DNA from: Candidatus Gemmiger stercoripullorum
GTDB taxonomy: Bacteria; Bacillota; Clostridia; Oscillospirales; Ruminococcaceae
Assembly: GCA_019119365.1 (NCBI GenBank)
Contig: DWXD01000045.1
Span: forward strand, 1 to 62,181
Length of the DNA stretch: 62,181 bases
Reading direction: 5' to 3'
How positions within the stretch are numbered: position 1 is the stretch's first letter; each line of letters begins with the position of its first letter. The notes beneath the pieces were generated by a model. It was not told the origin of the DNA. It did not search any database and saw only the letters and a list, made by a program, of their open reading frames with translations. Both the position numbers and the translations under genes were made by a program. Below are positions 30,444-39,317 of this stretch, in pieces.

Positions 30444-31730
30444 ATGCCCAATAAAGAAGGCGGCTACGGCGGCTACCGCCGGCAGGACCGCCGCAGCGCC
30501 GCGCGCAAAGTGCGCGCGCCCGGCGCGGAAGGCGGGGTGCGCCGCGGCGTTCAGCCGCCGCCCGCGCAGCCTTACCACCAAACCCCATACACCCCGCGCA
30601 TGGACGGCAACGGCGTGCGCCCCGCCCGCTATGACCCCGACGCGCTGGAGGAAGACTGGGTCCCGGCGGACCGCTATACCGCGCCCCGCCCGCAGCAGGA
30701 CCCGCCCCCGCCGCCGCGCCGCCCGCGCAGCGAAGCGGAGCGTGCCCGCCGCCTGCGCCAGCGCCGCCGCGCCCGCAGGCGCGGGCTGCTGCTGGCCACC
30801 GTGGTTGGCATCCTTGCGGTGTCCGGCGTCATCACGCTGCTTTTGCCGGAAAGCGCGACCGTCCCCGCCGGCGAACAGGCTACGGCCGAGACCGCGGCGC
30901 TGGCCGCCCGCCTTGTCGCGCCGCTGCCCTACAGCGGCGGCAGCGGGGAGGATACCGCGCTGCCCGCGCTCGACTGGGGCAGCGTCGGCCCTGTGCGGCA
31001 GGACGAAACCCGCACCTACACGGCCCTGCCCGCCGCGCCGGACGCCGTGCCGGAGTTCGGCCGCGTGACCACCGAATGGTTCGCCGACGCCGTCTTTCTG
31101 GGCGATTCGCTCACGGTCGGCTACAGCGATTACGGCATCAACGTCGGCGGCGCGCGCATCCTCGGCTACGAGGGCGTTTCGCCCAACACCTTTGTCAACC
31201 GCACGGTGGTCAAAAACGCGAACGACGAGGACGAAGTCCCGCTCGATGTGCTCGCCGGGCTGCAGCCCAAAAAGCTCTACCTGATGGTGGGCACCAACGC
31301 GCTGGTTGTGGAGGGGAACGACGAAGGCTTCCTGAACTACTACGCCCGCCTGCTGGACGAGCTGGGGGCCATGCTGCCGGACTGCATGATCTTTGTGCAG
31401 TCGGTGCTGCCTGTGCGGCCCGAGGCCCTTGCGGATGCGCCCGGCCTGGCAAGCGCCCGCCTCGAGAGCATCAACGCCTCGCTGCGCGCGATGTGCGCGG
31501 AAAAGGGCTGCTACTATCTCGACGTGGCTTCCGCCTTCCGCGGGGAGGACGGCGCGCTGCTGGCCGAATACGCCCAGCCGGACGGCATCCACCTGACGGT
31601 TTCCGGCTACACCGCCTGGGTCGACTATCTCTGCACCCATGTGCCGTATGACAAAAACAACCCCTACCAGCCCGGCAGCGCCTGGTATCTGGACGCCGGC
31701 CTCAAGGACCTGATCGCCGACATCCCCTGA
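30444..31730 (+). CDS. membrane-anchored SGNH/GDSL hydrolase
   Basis: A 428-residue protein with a long basic, Pro/Arg-rich cytoplasmic start (about residues 1-110), a single span near 113-133 (GLLLATVVGILAVSGVITLLL) and an extracellular SGNH domain. The catalytic blocks are FLGDSLTVG (Ser), MVGTNAL (Gly/Asn) and DGIHLT (Asp/His). The orientation (positive inside) places the enzyme outside the cell, suggesting removal of acetyl or other ester groups from cell-wall polymers or surface polysaccharide. Start at ATG 30444 behind GGAAAGGGGG. The XpaC-like gene follows 31 bases downstream. Confidence 0.88.
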   Translation: MPNKEGGYGGYRRQDRRSAARKVRAPGAEGGVRRGVQPPPAQPYHQTPYTPRMDGNGVRPARYDPDALEEDWVPADRYTAPRPQQDPPPPPRRPRSEAERARRLRQRRRARRRGLLLATVVGILAVSGVITLLLPESATVPAGEQATAETAALAARLVAPLPYSGGSGEDTALPALDWGSVGPVRQDETRTYTALPAAPDAVPEFGRVTTEWFADAVFLGDSLTVGYSDYGINVGGARILGYEGVSPNTFVNRTVVKNANDEDEVPLDVLAGLQPKKLYLMVGTNALVVEGNDEGFLNYYARLLDELGAMLPDCMIFVQSVLPVRPEALADAPGLASARLESINASLRAMCAEKGCYYLDVASAFRGEDGALLAEYAQPDGIHLTVSGYTAWVDYLCTHVPYDKNNPYQPGSAWYLDAGLKDLIADIP

Positions 31731-31761
31731 CCCGATCTCATCGTAAAGGAGCGATGGACCC

Positions 31762-32991
31762 ATGCCTAACCCGTATCAAGAGGATCAAAACCGCACCGGC
31801 GCCCCGCGCTATGAATCCCGCGGCAGCCACCCGGACCAGTACCGCCGCGGCGACGCGCCGTTCCAGTTCCCGCTGTGGTCCATCATCGTGACCTTCTGCG
31901 TCGGCATGTGGCCGGTGGCCATCGCCTTCATCGTGCTCAACAACCTGCTGCGCAGCGGCGCGCTCAGCTGGGAGCCGCGCCCGCGCCGGGTCCCGCCTGC
32001 GGCCCCGGCCGCCGCGGCGCGGGCGGACAAGCCTGCGCCCAAGCCGGAAAATCCCCGCGCCGAGGACGGCAAGATCACCGCCCTCGTGGTCGCGGGCTGC
32101 GTGCTGCTCGGCGTCGGGGCCATGGCTTCGGTCAGCGGCCTGCACGACATGATCTTCTACGGCGGGCTGGAATATTGGGACCTTTACATCGAGGACGTCG
32201 CCGTGCCGTTCATCATGATGATGGCCGGGGCCGGGATGTGCTACGGCTCCCACGCGCTGCGCACCGGCCGCCGCATGCGCCGCAAGATCGACAACATCGT
32301 CGGCGACGCCGACCACATGTACATCCGCGATATCGCCGCCTCCATCCCCTGCACGCAGGAAAAGTGCATCCGCCACCTGGAAAACTGCATCGACAAGGGC
32401 GTGTTCGGCGACGACGCCTACCTGGATATGCGCACGCGCTGCCTTGTCGTGCGCGGCGAAGCGCCCAAACCCGAGCCCAAACCCAAACGCAAGAGCAAAA
32501 AGGAGACGCCGGACGCCGGGGCCAAACCGGCGCAGGAACCCGGCGCACAGACGCTGGAACGCCTGCGCGCGCTGCACAAGTCCATCCCGGACGCCGAGAT
32601 GCAGGCCAAGATCGCCCGCCTGGAGGCCGTGACCGGCAAAATTTTTGAGCAGGCCCGCACCGACCCCGAAAAGCAGCCGCAGATGCGCAAGTTCATGGAC
32701 TATTACCTGCCCACCTCGCTCAAGCTGCTGGAGGCCTACGCCGAGATGGAGGCCCAGGGCATCGAGGGTGAGAACATCTCGGAGGCAAAGCGCCGCATCG
32801 AGGACGCGATGGACACGCTGGTCACGGCGTTCGAGAACCAGCTCGACAAGCTGTTCCAATCCGACGCGCTCGACCTTTCCACCGACATCGACGTGATGGA
32901 GCGCATGCTGCAGGCCGACGGCCTCACCGGCAGCGACCCCTTCGGCCTCAAGAACCCCGAGGCCCCGCAGGCCCCGACGCTGGACCTGTAA
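31762..32991 (+). CDS. XpaC-like membrane protein
   Basis: A 409-residue protein with three hydrophobic stretches (about residues 36-58, 97-118 and 140-160), a basic middle with a winged-helix-like part (DIAASIPCTQEKCIRHLENCIDKGVF), a Lys/Pro-rich linker and an all-helical C-terminal domain. The latter (MRKFMDYYLPTSLKLLEAYAEMEAQG then AKRRIEDAMDTLVTAFENQLDKLFQ) resembles the XpaC / 5-bromo-4-chloroindolyl phosphate hydrolysis protein family. In Bacillus relatives the gene is paired with a TelA-like protein; none is visible here. Biochemical activity is unclear. Confidence 0.78.
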   Translation: MPNPYQEDQNRTGAPRYESRGSHPDQYRRGDAPFQFPLWSIIVTFCVGMWPVAIAFIVLNNLLRSGALSWEPRPRRVPPAAPAAAARADKPAPKPENPRAEDGKITALVVAGCVLLGVGAMASVSGLHDMIFYGGLEYWDLYIEDVAVPFIMMMAGAGMCYGSHALRTGRRMRRKIDNIVGDADHMYIRDIAASIPCTQEKCIRHLENCIDKGVFGDDAYLDMRTRCLVVRGEAPKPEPKPKRKSKKETPDAGAKPAQEPGAQTLERLRALHKSIPDAEMQAKIARLEAVTGKIFEQARTDPEKQPQMRKFMDYYLPTSLKLLEAYAEMEAQGIEGENISEAKRRIEDAMDTLVTAFENQLDKLFQSDALDLSTDIDVMERMLQADGLTGSDPFGLKNPEAPQAPTLDL

Positions 32992-33007
32992 AACTGTTTT
33001 ATAGCTG

Positions 33008-33045
33008 AAAAAGCGCAGGCAACCCGCAACGCCTGCGCTTTTTTT
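33008..33045 (+). terminator. strong terminator after the XpaC-like gene
   Basis: AAAAAGCGCAGGC (33008-33020), 10-base loop, GCCTGCGC followed by seven T (33031-33045). Confidence 0.9.
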
Positions 33046-33140
33046 GTTGGGCGCGCGGGGGAGGAGGTGGCTGGTTTTTGAACAAAACATCCGAAAAATT
33101 TGGCAAAAGAGAAAAACAAATGGAAAATCCCGCCAAAAGG

Positions 33141-33172
33141 TTGTTGAATTTTTCACAAATATCCCGTATACT
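33141..33172 (+). promoter_or_regulatory. hydrogenase promoter with a Rex-type operator
   Basis: TTGAAT (33144-33149), 17-base spacer, TATACT (33167-33172). Overlapping the -35 is TTGTTGAATTTTTCACAA (33141-33158); the right half TTCACAA is perfect and the left half near-perfect for the Rex consensus TTGTGAA-N4-TTCACAA. Rex releases DNA when NADH is high, so NADH build-up would induce hydrogen production. Confidence 0.65.
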
Positions 33173-33249
33173 GGGTACAATACGGCGTATCCCGCGGGCG
33201 GCCCGGCTGTGCCGCCCGCGCTGTTCCAGCCGATAACGGAGGATTTTGT

Positions 33250-35085
33250 ATGCGTAGACTTTCCATTGAGACCCCGGGCCGCGCCCAGCAGGTCGTCCAG
33301 GACCTCTGCCGCGACATGGGGCACCGCGTGGCGGCCAACCCGCCGGGGCTGTGCCCGGTGGACCTGGCGCTGAATTTCCTGCGCCTGTGCCATGCGCAGA
33401 CCTGCGGCAAATGCGTGCCCTGCCGCATCGGTCTGTCCCAGCTTGAAACGCTGATCGAGAGCGTGCTCGACCAGACCGCGCCCGAGGGCACCATCGACCT
33501 GATCGAATCCACCGCCGCCGCCATCGCCGATTCGGCCGACTGCGCCATCGGCTACGAAGCGGCGGCCATGGTGCTGGAAGGCGTGCGCGGCTTCCGCGAG
33601 GACTACGAGCTCCACGCCCACGAGGGCCGCTGCATCTGCTCGCTGGCCCAGCCGGTGCCCTGTGTCACGGTCTGCCCGGCCCACGTCGACATCCCCGGCT
33701 ACATCGCCCTTGTGCGCGAAGGCCGGTTTGACGACGCGGTCAACCTCATCCGCAAGGACAACCCCTTCCCGTATTCCTGCGCCTATGTCTGCGAGCACCC
33801 GTGCGAAAAGCAGTGCCGCCGCCGTCTGGTGGACGACGCCATCAACATCTGCGGCATCAAGCGCTATGCGGTCGACCACTGCGCCGGCGAGACCCCGCCC
33901 GCCGCGGCCGAAGCCACCGGCAAGCGCGTGGCGGTCGTGGGCGGCGGCCCCAGCGGCCTGACGGCGGCGTACTACCTGCAGCTCATGGGCCATAGCGTGA
34001 CCGTGTTCGAGCAGCGCGAACGCCTCGGGGGCATGCTGCGCTACGGCATCCCGGACTACCGCCTGCCGCCCGATGTGCTGCAGAAAGACATCGACTACAT
34101 CCTCAAAACCGGCGTGCAGGTGCAGACCGGCGTCTGCATCGGCAAGGACATTGCGCTCGAGCAGCTGCGCAGCGAGTATGACGCGCTGTATGTCGCCATC
34201 GGCGCGCACGCCGACAAAAAGCTCGGCCTGCCCGGCGAGGACAGCGGCAACGTGCTTTCGGCTGTCGAGTTCCTGCGCGACTGCGGCGAAGGCCGCCCGC
34301 TCGACTTCACCGGCAAGAAGGTCGTCGTCATCGGCGGCGGCAACGTCAGCATGGACGCCACCCGCACGGCCATCCGCCTGGGGGCCGAAAGCGTGACCTG
34401 CGTCTACCGCCGCCGCATCGACGACATGACTGCCCTGCCCGAGGAGATTGCCGACGCGCAGGCCGAAGGCTGCCAGATCCTGCCGCTGCAGGCCCCCCAC
34501 CGCATCGAGGCGGGGGAGGACGGCAACGTCGCCGCGCTGTGGACCAAACCCCAGATCATCGGCAGCTACGGCCGCGACGGCCGCCCGGCCCCGCGCAACG
34601 CGGCCGAGCGCGAGTTCCGCATCCCCTGCGATTATCTCATCATCGCCATCGGCCAGCGCATCGAATCGGACAACTTTGAAAAGGAAGGCATCGAGACAAG
34701 CCGCGGCGCGCTCAAGGCCGATTTGACCGGCTATGTGCCCGGCACGCCCAACGTGTTCGCGGGCGGCGACGCCGTCACCGGCCCGGCCACCGTCATCCGC
34801 GCGGTGGCGGCGGGCAAGGTTGGCGCGGCCAACATCGACAGCTTCCTCGGTTACAGCCACACGATCAGCTGCGATGTGCAGATCCCCCCGGCCCACCTGT
34901 CCAACACGCCGCCCTGCGGCCGTGTCCAGCTCAAGAGCCGCAACCCGCTGGAAGCCCGCGGCGACTTCGCGCTTGCCTCCTGCGGCATGACAGAGGAGGA
35001 AGCCATGCAGGAAGCCGGGCGCTGCCTGCGCTGCGACCACTTCGGCTACGGCATCTTCAAGGGAGGGAGGACGACCCAATGGTAA
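33250..35085 (+). CDS. NuoF-type iron-sulfur / GltD-like NAD(P)H oxidoreductase fusion, hydrogenase partner
   Basis: A 611-residue flavoprotein in three parts. Residues about 30-115 match the C-terminal 4Fe-4S region of NuoF/HydB (CGKCVPC at 52-58, fourth Cys near 98) without the NADH/FMN domain. Residues 120-210 are the GltD-type double 4Fe-4S domain (RCICSLAQPVPCVTVCP; CAYVCEHPCEKQC). Residues 225-560 form the FAD/NAD(P) reductase with VVGGGPSGLTAAYYL and VVVIGGGNVSMDATR. Its end overlaps the hydrogenase start by 7 bases. It most likely passes electrons between NAD(P)H and the hydrogenase; this resembles HydDB group A2, the glutamate-synthase-linked class. GGAGG precedes ATG 33250. Confidence 0.85.
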   Translation: MRRLSIETPGRAQQVVQDLCRDMGHRVAANPPGLCPVDLALNFLRLCHAQTCGKCVPCRIGLSQLETLIESVLDQTAPEGTIDLIESTAAAIADSADCAIGYEAAAMVLEGVRGFREDYELHAHEGRCICSLAQPVPCVTVCPAHVDIPGYIALVREGRFDDAVNLIRKDNPFPYSCAYVCEHPCEKQCRRRLVDDAINICGIKRYAVDHCAGETPPAAAEATGKRVAVVGGGPSGLTAAYYLQLMGHSVTVFEQRERLGGMLRYGIPDYRLPPDVLQKDIDYILKTGVQVQTGVCIGKDIALEQLRSEYDALYVAIGAHADKKLGLPGEDSGNVLSAVEFLRDCGEGRPLDFTGKKVVVIGGGNVSMDATRTAIRLGAESVTCVYRRRIDDMTALPEEIADAQAEGCQILPLQAPHRIEAGEDGNVAALWTKPQIIGSYGRDGRPAPRNAAEREFRIPCDYLIIAIGQRIESDNFEKEGIETSRGALKADLTGYVPGTPNVFAGGDAVTGPATVIRAVAAGKVGAANIDSFLGYSHTISCDVQIPPAHLSNTPPCGRVQLKSRNPLEARGDFALASCGMTEEEAMQEAGRCLRCDHFGYGIFKGGRTTQW

Positions 35086-36839
35086 ACGTGACGATCAACG
35101 GCAAACAGGTCGCCGTGCCCGAAAACACCACCATCCTCGAAGCCGCGCGCCAGGCCGGCATCGACATCCCGCACCTGTGCTACCTGAAAAAGCTCAACGA
35201 GATCGGCGCCTGCCGCGTCTGCTGCGTCGAGATCGAAGGCGAGCGCAACCTGGTGCCCAGCTGCAACAACCCCGTGCAGGAGGGCATGGTCATCCACACC
35301 AACAGCCCGCGCGCGCGCCGCACCCGCAAGATCAACGTCGAGCTCATCCTCAGCCAGCACGACTGCCACTGCGCCACCTGCCAGCGCAGCGGCAACTGCC
35401 ACCTGCAGACGATGGCCAACGACCTCGGCATCCTGGACAACCCCTACCCGCGCGACCTTGTCACCGGCGTGCGGGCGCTGTGGCCGCGGGACTTCCCGCT
35501 CTACCGCGACACCAACAAGTGCATCAAGTGCATGCGCTGCATCCAGGTCTGCGACAAGGTCCAGGGCGTCAATGTCTGGGACCTGTCCGGCACCGGCAGC
35601 CGCACCCGCGTCGACGTCAGCCGCAACCGCCGCATCAAGGAATCGGACTGCGTGCTCTGCGGCCAGTGCATCATCCACTGCCCGACCGGCGCGCTGCGTG
35701 AACGCAGCGATACCGAAAAAGCCTTCGCCGCCATCGAGGACCCCGACCGCATCACCGTCGTGCAGATCGCGCCCGCCGTGCGCACGGCCTGGGGCGAAAG
35801 CCTTGGCCTGCCGCCGGAAAAAGCCACCGTCAACCGCATGGCGGCGGCGCTGCGCGCGCTCGGCTTCGACTATGTGTTCGACACCTCCTTCTCGGCCGAC
35901 CTCACGATCATGGAGGAAGGCACCGAGTTCATCCGCCGCTTCACGGCCGGGGAAACCAAAGACCTGCCGATGTTCACAAGCTGCTGCCCGGGCTGGGTGC
36001 GCTACCTGAAAGGCCACTGCCCCGAGCTGACCGGCTGCCTGTCCACGGCCAAGAGCCCGCAGCAGATGTTCGGCGCGGTCATCAAGAACTACTTTGCCAA
36101 AAAGCTCGGCGTTGCGCCGGAAAAGATCTTCAGCGTCTCGATCATGCCCTGCGTGGCCAAAAAGGCCGAATGTGCGCTGCCGACCATGCACACCGAAGCC
36201 GGGCCGGACGTCGACCTGGCGCTGACCACGCGCGAGCTTGTGCGCATGCTGCGCGCCGAGCACATCCACCCCGAAACGCTGGAGGAGGAAGCCTTCGATT
36301 CGCTGCTTGGCCCCTATAGCGGCGCGGGCGTCATCTTCGGCGCCACCGGTGGCGTGATGGAGGCGGCGCTGCGCAGCGCCTACTTCCTGGTCAACGGCGA
36401 AAACCCGCCCCCGGACGCCTTCAAGGCCGTGCGCGGCAAAGCCGACGGGACCGAAGGCTGGACCGAGGCGGAGTTCGACCTCGGCGGCGCTGCGGTGCGC
36501 ACGGCGGTCGTCAGCGGCCTGGGCAACACCCGCCGCCTGCTTGAAGCGGTGCGCGCGGGCCGCGCACACTATGACTTTGTCGAGGTCATGGCCTGCCCGG
36601 GCGGCTGCGCGGGCGGCGGCGGCCAGCCCCAGTCCAAGGACGACGAGGAGCGCGCGGGCGTGCGCGGCCAGGTGCTGTACGCCATCGACAAGGGCAGCGC
36701 GCTGCGCTTCAGCCACGAAAACCCGGCCATCCAGGTCCTTTACCGCGAAGCTCTCGGCGAACCCGGCAGCGAGACAGCCGAAGAATGGCTGCACACCGAC
36801 CACTTCGGCTGGCAGATGCCCGGCGCGGCGCAGGGCTGA
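35079..36839 (+). CDS. hydA: [FeFe] hydrogenase, modular (group A2-like)
   Basis: A 586-residue hydrogenase. The N-terminus has a 2Fe-2S domain (Cys34, 45, 48, 62), a His-Cys3 cluster (SQHDCHCATCQRSGNC, 92-107) and two 4Fe-4S sites (CIKCMRCIQVC; CVLCGQCIIHC). The H-cluster motifs are complete: L1 TSCCPGW at 300-306, L2 MPCVAKKAE at 356-364 and L3 MACPGGCAGGGGQP at 504-517. The C-terminal small-subunit-like region ends near residue 578. It should interconvert protons and H2 in the cytosol, receiving electrons through the overlapping upstream flavoprotein. Maturases HydE/F/G are not in the window. Confidence 0.95.
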   Translation: MVNVTINGKQVAVPENTTILEAARQAGIDIPHLCYLKKLNEIGACRVCCVEIEGERNLVPSCNNPVQEGMVIHTNSPRARRTRKINVELILSQHDCHCATCQRSGNCHLQTMANDLGILDNPYPRDLVTGVRALWPRDFPLYRDTNKCIKCMRCIQVCDKVQGVNVWDLSGTGSRTRVDVSRNRRIKESDCVLCGQCIIHCPTGALRERSDTEKAFAAIEDPDRITVVQIAPAVRTAWGESLGLPPEKATVNRMAAALRALGFDYVFDTSFSADLTIMEEGTEFIRRFTAGETKDLPMFTSCCPGWVRYLKGHCPELTGCLSTAKSPQQMFGAVIKNYFAKKLGVAPEKIFSVSIMPCVAKKAECALPTMHTEAGPDVDLALTTRELVRMLRAEHIHPETLEEEAFDSLLGPYSGAGVIFGATGGVMEAALRSAYFLVNGENPPPDAFKAVRGKADGTEGWTEAEFDLGGAAVRTAVVSGLGNTRRLLEAVRAGRAHYDFVEVMACPGGCAGGGGQPQSKDDEERAGVRGQVLYAIDKGSALRFSHENPAIQVLYREALGEPGSETAEEWLHTDHFGWQMPGAAQG

Positions 36840-36900
36840 TTCGCCCATTTTCGGCAAAACGTATAAATTTCCATTCCGAACGGTACGATCAAAAGGGACG

Positions 36901-36957
36901 GCGGCAGGCCGCGCGCAGGGGGAACCCCGGCAAAAGCGCGGCCTGCCGCTTCTTTTT
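36901..36957 (+). terminator. terminator of the hydrogenase operon
   Basis: 14-bp stem GCGGCAGGCCGCGC (36901-36914) / GCGCGGCCTGCCGC (36936-36949), then TTCTTTTT. It begins 61 bases after the hydrogenase stop, inside the 441-base intergenic stretch 36840-37280. Confidence 0.85.
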
Positions 36958-37047
36958 GCGCACACCGGGCGCGGCGCACCGCCGCCGGGCCACGGCGAAA
37001 AAATGCGCAAACTTTCGCGCTTTGCGCGTCCGCGGGCCCAAAATACA

Positions 37048-37076
37048 TTGACAAGGGCGGCGGTTTGTGCTACTCT
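37048..37076 (+). promoter_or_regulatory. promoter of the oligopeptide transporter operon
   Basis: TTGACA (37048-37053), 17-base spacer, TACTCT (37071-37076), with a 200-base leader to oppB. Confidence 0.75.
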
Positions 37077-37096
37077 ATTTAATATTCCTTTGCTCA

Positions 37097-37134
37097 AACG
37101 ATGGCGTTTGATCAAACGCTGTCGTTCTCTTTTT
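37097..37134 (+). promoter_or_regulatory. palindromic leader hairpin with T-run (possible attenuator)
   Basis: GCGTTTGATCAAACGC is a perfect 16-base palindrome at the centre of a longer imperfect hairpin (37097-37126) extended by AACGA / TCGTT, followed by CTC and five T. It lies about 20 bases after the promoter -10. It may be an attenuator, a terminator or a repressor site. The remainder of the leader (37135-37262) shows nothing I recognise. Confidence 0.5.
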
Positions 37135-37280
37135 GCAGAAAGTTGTCCGCCTGGCAAACACAATCGTTCTTGGCGGCCGCAGCGGCGCAAAAGGGGAGAG
37201 CAGGCGGGCGGCGGCCCGGTCAATACGCAGGCGGGGCCTTGCCAGGGGACCCGCTACTTTCAAGAGGAGAGTGAAACAAC

Positions 37281-38192
37281 GTGACCCGATATGTACTCAA
37301 ACGTGTGCTGCTGGCGATCGTGACGATCATCATCGTCAGTCTGATCACCTTTTTCGCCATGAACGCGGTGCCCGGCGGTCCTTTCAACCAGGAAAAGGCT
37401 CCCAGCCCGCAGGTCAAAGCCGTGCTGGAAGCCCGCTATAATCTGGACAAGCCGGTGGGCGAGCAGTACCTTCTTTATATGGGCAACATCCTCAAGGGCG
37501 ACTGGGGCGTTTCCCTCAAGACCGGCCGCGAGATCGCCGACACCCTCGGCCCCCGCTTCCTCGTCTCGGCGCAGCTGGGCGTGCAGGCGGCCGTTGTGGC
37601 GGTCATCTTCGGCCTGGTGCTGGGCAGCATCGCGGCGCTCAACCGCAACAAGCTGCCGGACCGCATCATCATCTTCTTCACCACACTGTTCACCGGCGTG
37701 CCCAGCTTCGTGCTGGCCACGCTGCTGCTGCTCGTGTTCTGCGTGCAGCTGCAGTGGTTCCCGGTCTGGAGCGCCGAGAACCCCAACTATGTGCTGCCGG
37801 TCGTCTCTCTGGCGCTGTACCCGATGGCCTACATCACCCGCCTGACCAAGACCAGCATGCTGGACGCGCTCAGCCAGGACTATGTCCGCACCGCGCGCGC
37901 CAAGGGCGTGCCGCAGGTCAAGGTCATCTTCAAGCATGCGCTGCGCAATGCGCTGATCCCGGTCATCACCTATGTCGGCCCCATGGTCGCGTCCATCATC
38001 ACCGGTTCGATGGTCGTTGAAAACATCTTCACCATCGGCGGCCTGGGCAGCCAGTTCGTCAGCGGCATCAACAACCGCGACTACCCGATCATCATGGCCA
38101 CCACCCTGTTCCTGGGCGCGCTGATGATCTCGGCCAACCTGATCACCGACCTTGTCTACAAGGTCATTGACCCGCGCATCGAGCTGGAGTAA
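37281..38192 (+). CDS. oppB: oligopeptide ABC transporter permease OppB
   Basis: A 303-residue permease with six predicted spans. It starts RYVLKRVLLAIVTIIIVSLITFF and has the EAA-type loop TRAKGVPQVKVIFKHALRNALIP, which contacts the ATPases. The GTG start at 37281 is supported by AGAGGAGA 10-18 bases upstream. First gene of oppBCDF, spaced by 13, 14 and 1 bases, with oppA following under its own promoter. Substrate class (oligopeptide rather than nickel or dipeptide) is inferred from the large group-5 binding protein. Confidence 0.92.
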   Translation: MTRYVLKRVLLAIVTIIIVSLITFFAMNAVPGGPFNQEKAPSPQVKAVLEARYNLDKPVGEQYLLYMGNILKGDWGVSLKTGREIADTLGPRFLVSAQLGVQAAVVAVIFGLVLGSIAALNRNKLPDRIIIFFTTLFTGVPSFVLATLLLLVFCVQLQWFPVWSAENPNYVLPVVSLALYPMAYITRLTKTSMLDALSQDYVRTARAKGVPQVKVIFKHALRNALIPVITYVGPMVASIITGSMVVENIFTIGGLGSQFVSGINNRDYPIIMATTLFLGALMISANLITDLVYKVIDPRIELE

Positions 38193-38205
38193 AGGAGGAC
38201 GCAAC

Positions 38206-39303
38206 ATGACATACGCAGAAAACGGGATGCCGCAAAAGAATCCTCTTTCGGCTCAGATCGACCTTTCCAAGTTCAGCACGGTCGATTTCACCCCCGCGAC
38301 CGAAGAAGAAAAGAAACAGCAGGAAGTCATGGGCGAAAGCGTGTCCTTCTTCAAGGACGGCTGCCGCCGCCTGATGAAAAACAAGCTCGCCGTCGGCAGC
38401 CTGATCGTGCTGGTGTTGCTTGTGCTCACCATCATCTTTGTGCCGATGTTCGTGCCCTACGGCTATGAGGAGATCATCCAGGTCGACGGCCGCCGCGACA
38501 AGACCGCCGCCAACCTGACCCCGTTCCAGTGGTCGGAGCGCGAAAGCCAGTATATGGAGGAGACCGGCGAAAAGCTGTTCCCCCACATCCTCGGCACCGA
38601 CAACATGGGCCGTGACTACTTCATCCGTGTCGTGTACGGCACCCGCGTCTCGCTGGCCGTCGGCCTCGTCGCCTCGGTCATGGTGCTCATCATCGGCCTG
38701 CTTTACGGTTCCATCGCCGCCTGGTGCGGCGGCACGGTCGACCTGATCATGATGCGTCTGGTCGATATCATTTACAGCCTGCCGGACACGCTGCTCATCA
38801 TCCTTCTGTCCGTCGTTTTGCAGGAAACGCTCGATCCGCTGATCTCCGGCGTGTCCTTCCTCAAGGACCTCGGCACCAACATGATCGCGCTGTTCATCGT
38901 CTTTGCGCTGCTGTACTGGGTCAGCATGGCCCGCCTTGTCCGCGGCCAGATCCTGACCATCAAGCAGAACGAATACGTTCTCGCCGCGCGCACCATCGGC
39001 ACGCCCAGCGGCCGCATCCTGCGCAAGCACATCCTGCCCAACTGCCTGTCGGTCATCTTCATCTCGGTGGCCCTGCAGATCCCCTCGGCCATCTTTACCG
39101 AAAGCTACCTGTCCTTCCTCGGCATCGGCGTCAAGGTGCCCATGCCTTCGCTGGGCTCGCTGGCCAATGAGGCGCGCGACGGCCTCAGCAGCTACCCGCT
39201 CAAGCTCGTGTTCCCGGCCGTGGTCATCTGCCTGATCGTGCTGGCCTTCAACCTGCTGGGCGACGGCCTGCGCGACGCCTTTGACCCCAAACTGAAGCGC
39301 TGA
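38206..39303 (+). CDS. oppC: oligopeptide ABC transporter permease OppC
   Basis: A 365-residue permease. A long cytoplasmic start (about 70 residues) precedes the first span (LAVGSLIVLVLLVLTIIFVPMF). HILGTDNMGRDYFIRVVYGTRVSLAVG and the EAA-type loop ARTIGTPSGRILRKHILPN are OppC/DppC landmarks. GGAGG lies before ATG 38206. Confidence 0.93.
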   Translation: MTYAENGMPQKNPLSAQIDLSKFSTVDFTPATEEEKKQQEVMGESVSFFKDGCRRLMKNKLAVGSLIVLVLLVLTIIFVPMFVPYGYEEIIQVDGRRDKTAANLTPFQWSERESQYMEETGEKLFPHILGTDNMGRDYFIRVVYGTRVSLAVGLVASVMVLIIGLLYGSIAAWCGGTVDLIMMRLVDIIYSLPDTLLIILLSVVLQETLDPLISGVSFLKDLGTNMIALFIVFALLYWVSMARLVRGQILTIKQNEYVLAARTIGTPSGRILRKHILPNCLSVIFISVALQIPSAIFTESYLSFLGIGVKVPMPSLGSLANEARDGLSSYPLKLVFPAVVICLIVLAFNLLGDGLRDAFDPKLKR

Positions 39304-39317
39304 GGAGGCCCGAGACA

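Noticed and set aside
31738-35079. 1113-codon open frame on the minus strand
   Set aside because: Lies opposite the XpaC-like gene and the flavoprotein, both with clear motifs and start sites; no recognisable domain.
37097-37134. Known riboswitch class in the opp leader
   Set aside because: Only a simple palindromic hairpin is visible; no conserved aptamer blocks recognised.
35046-37223. 725-codon open frame on the minus strand
   Set aside because: Antisense to the hydrogenase gene, whose cluster motifs are complete.
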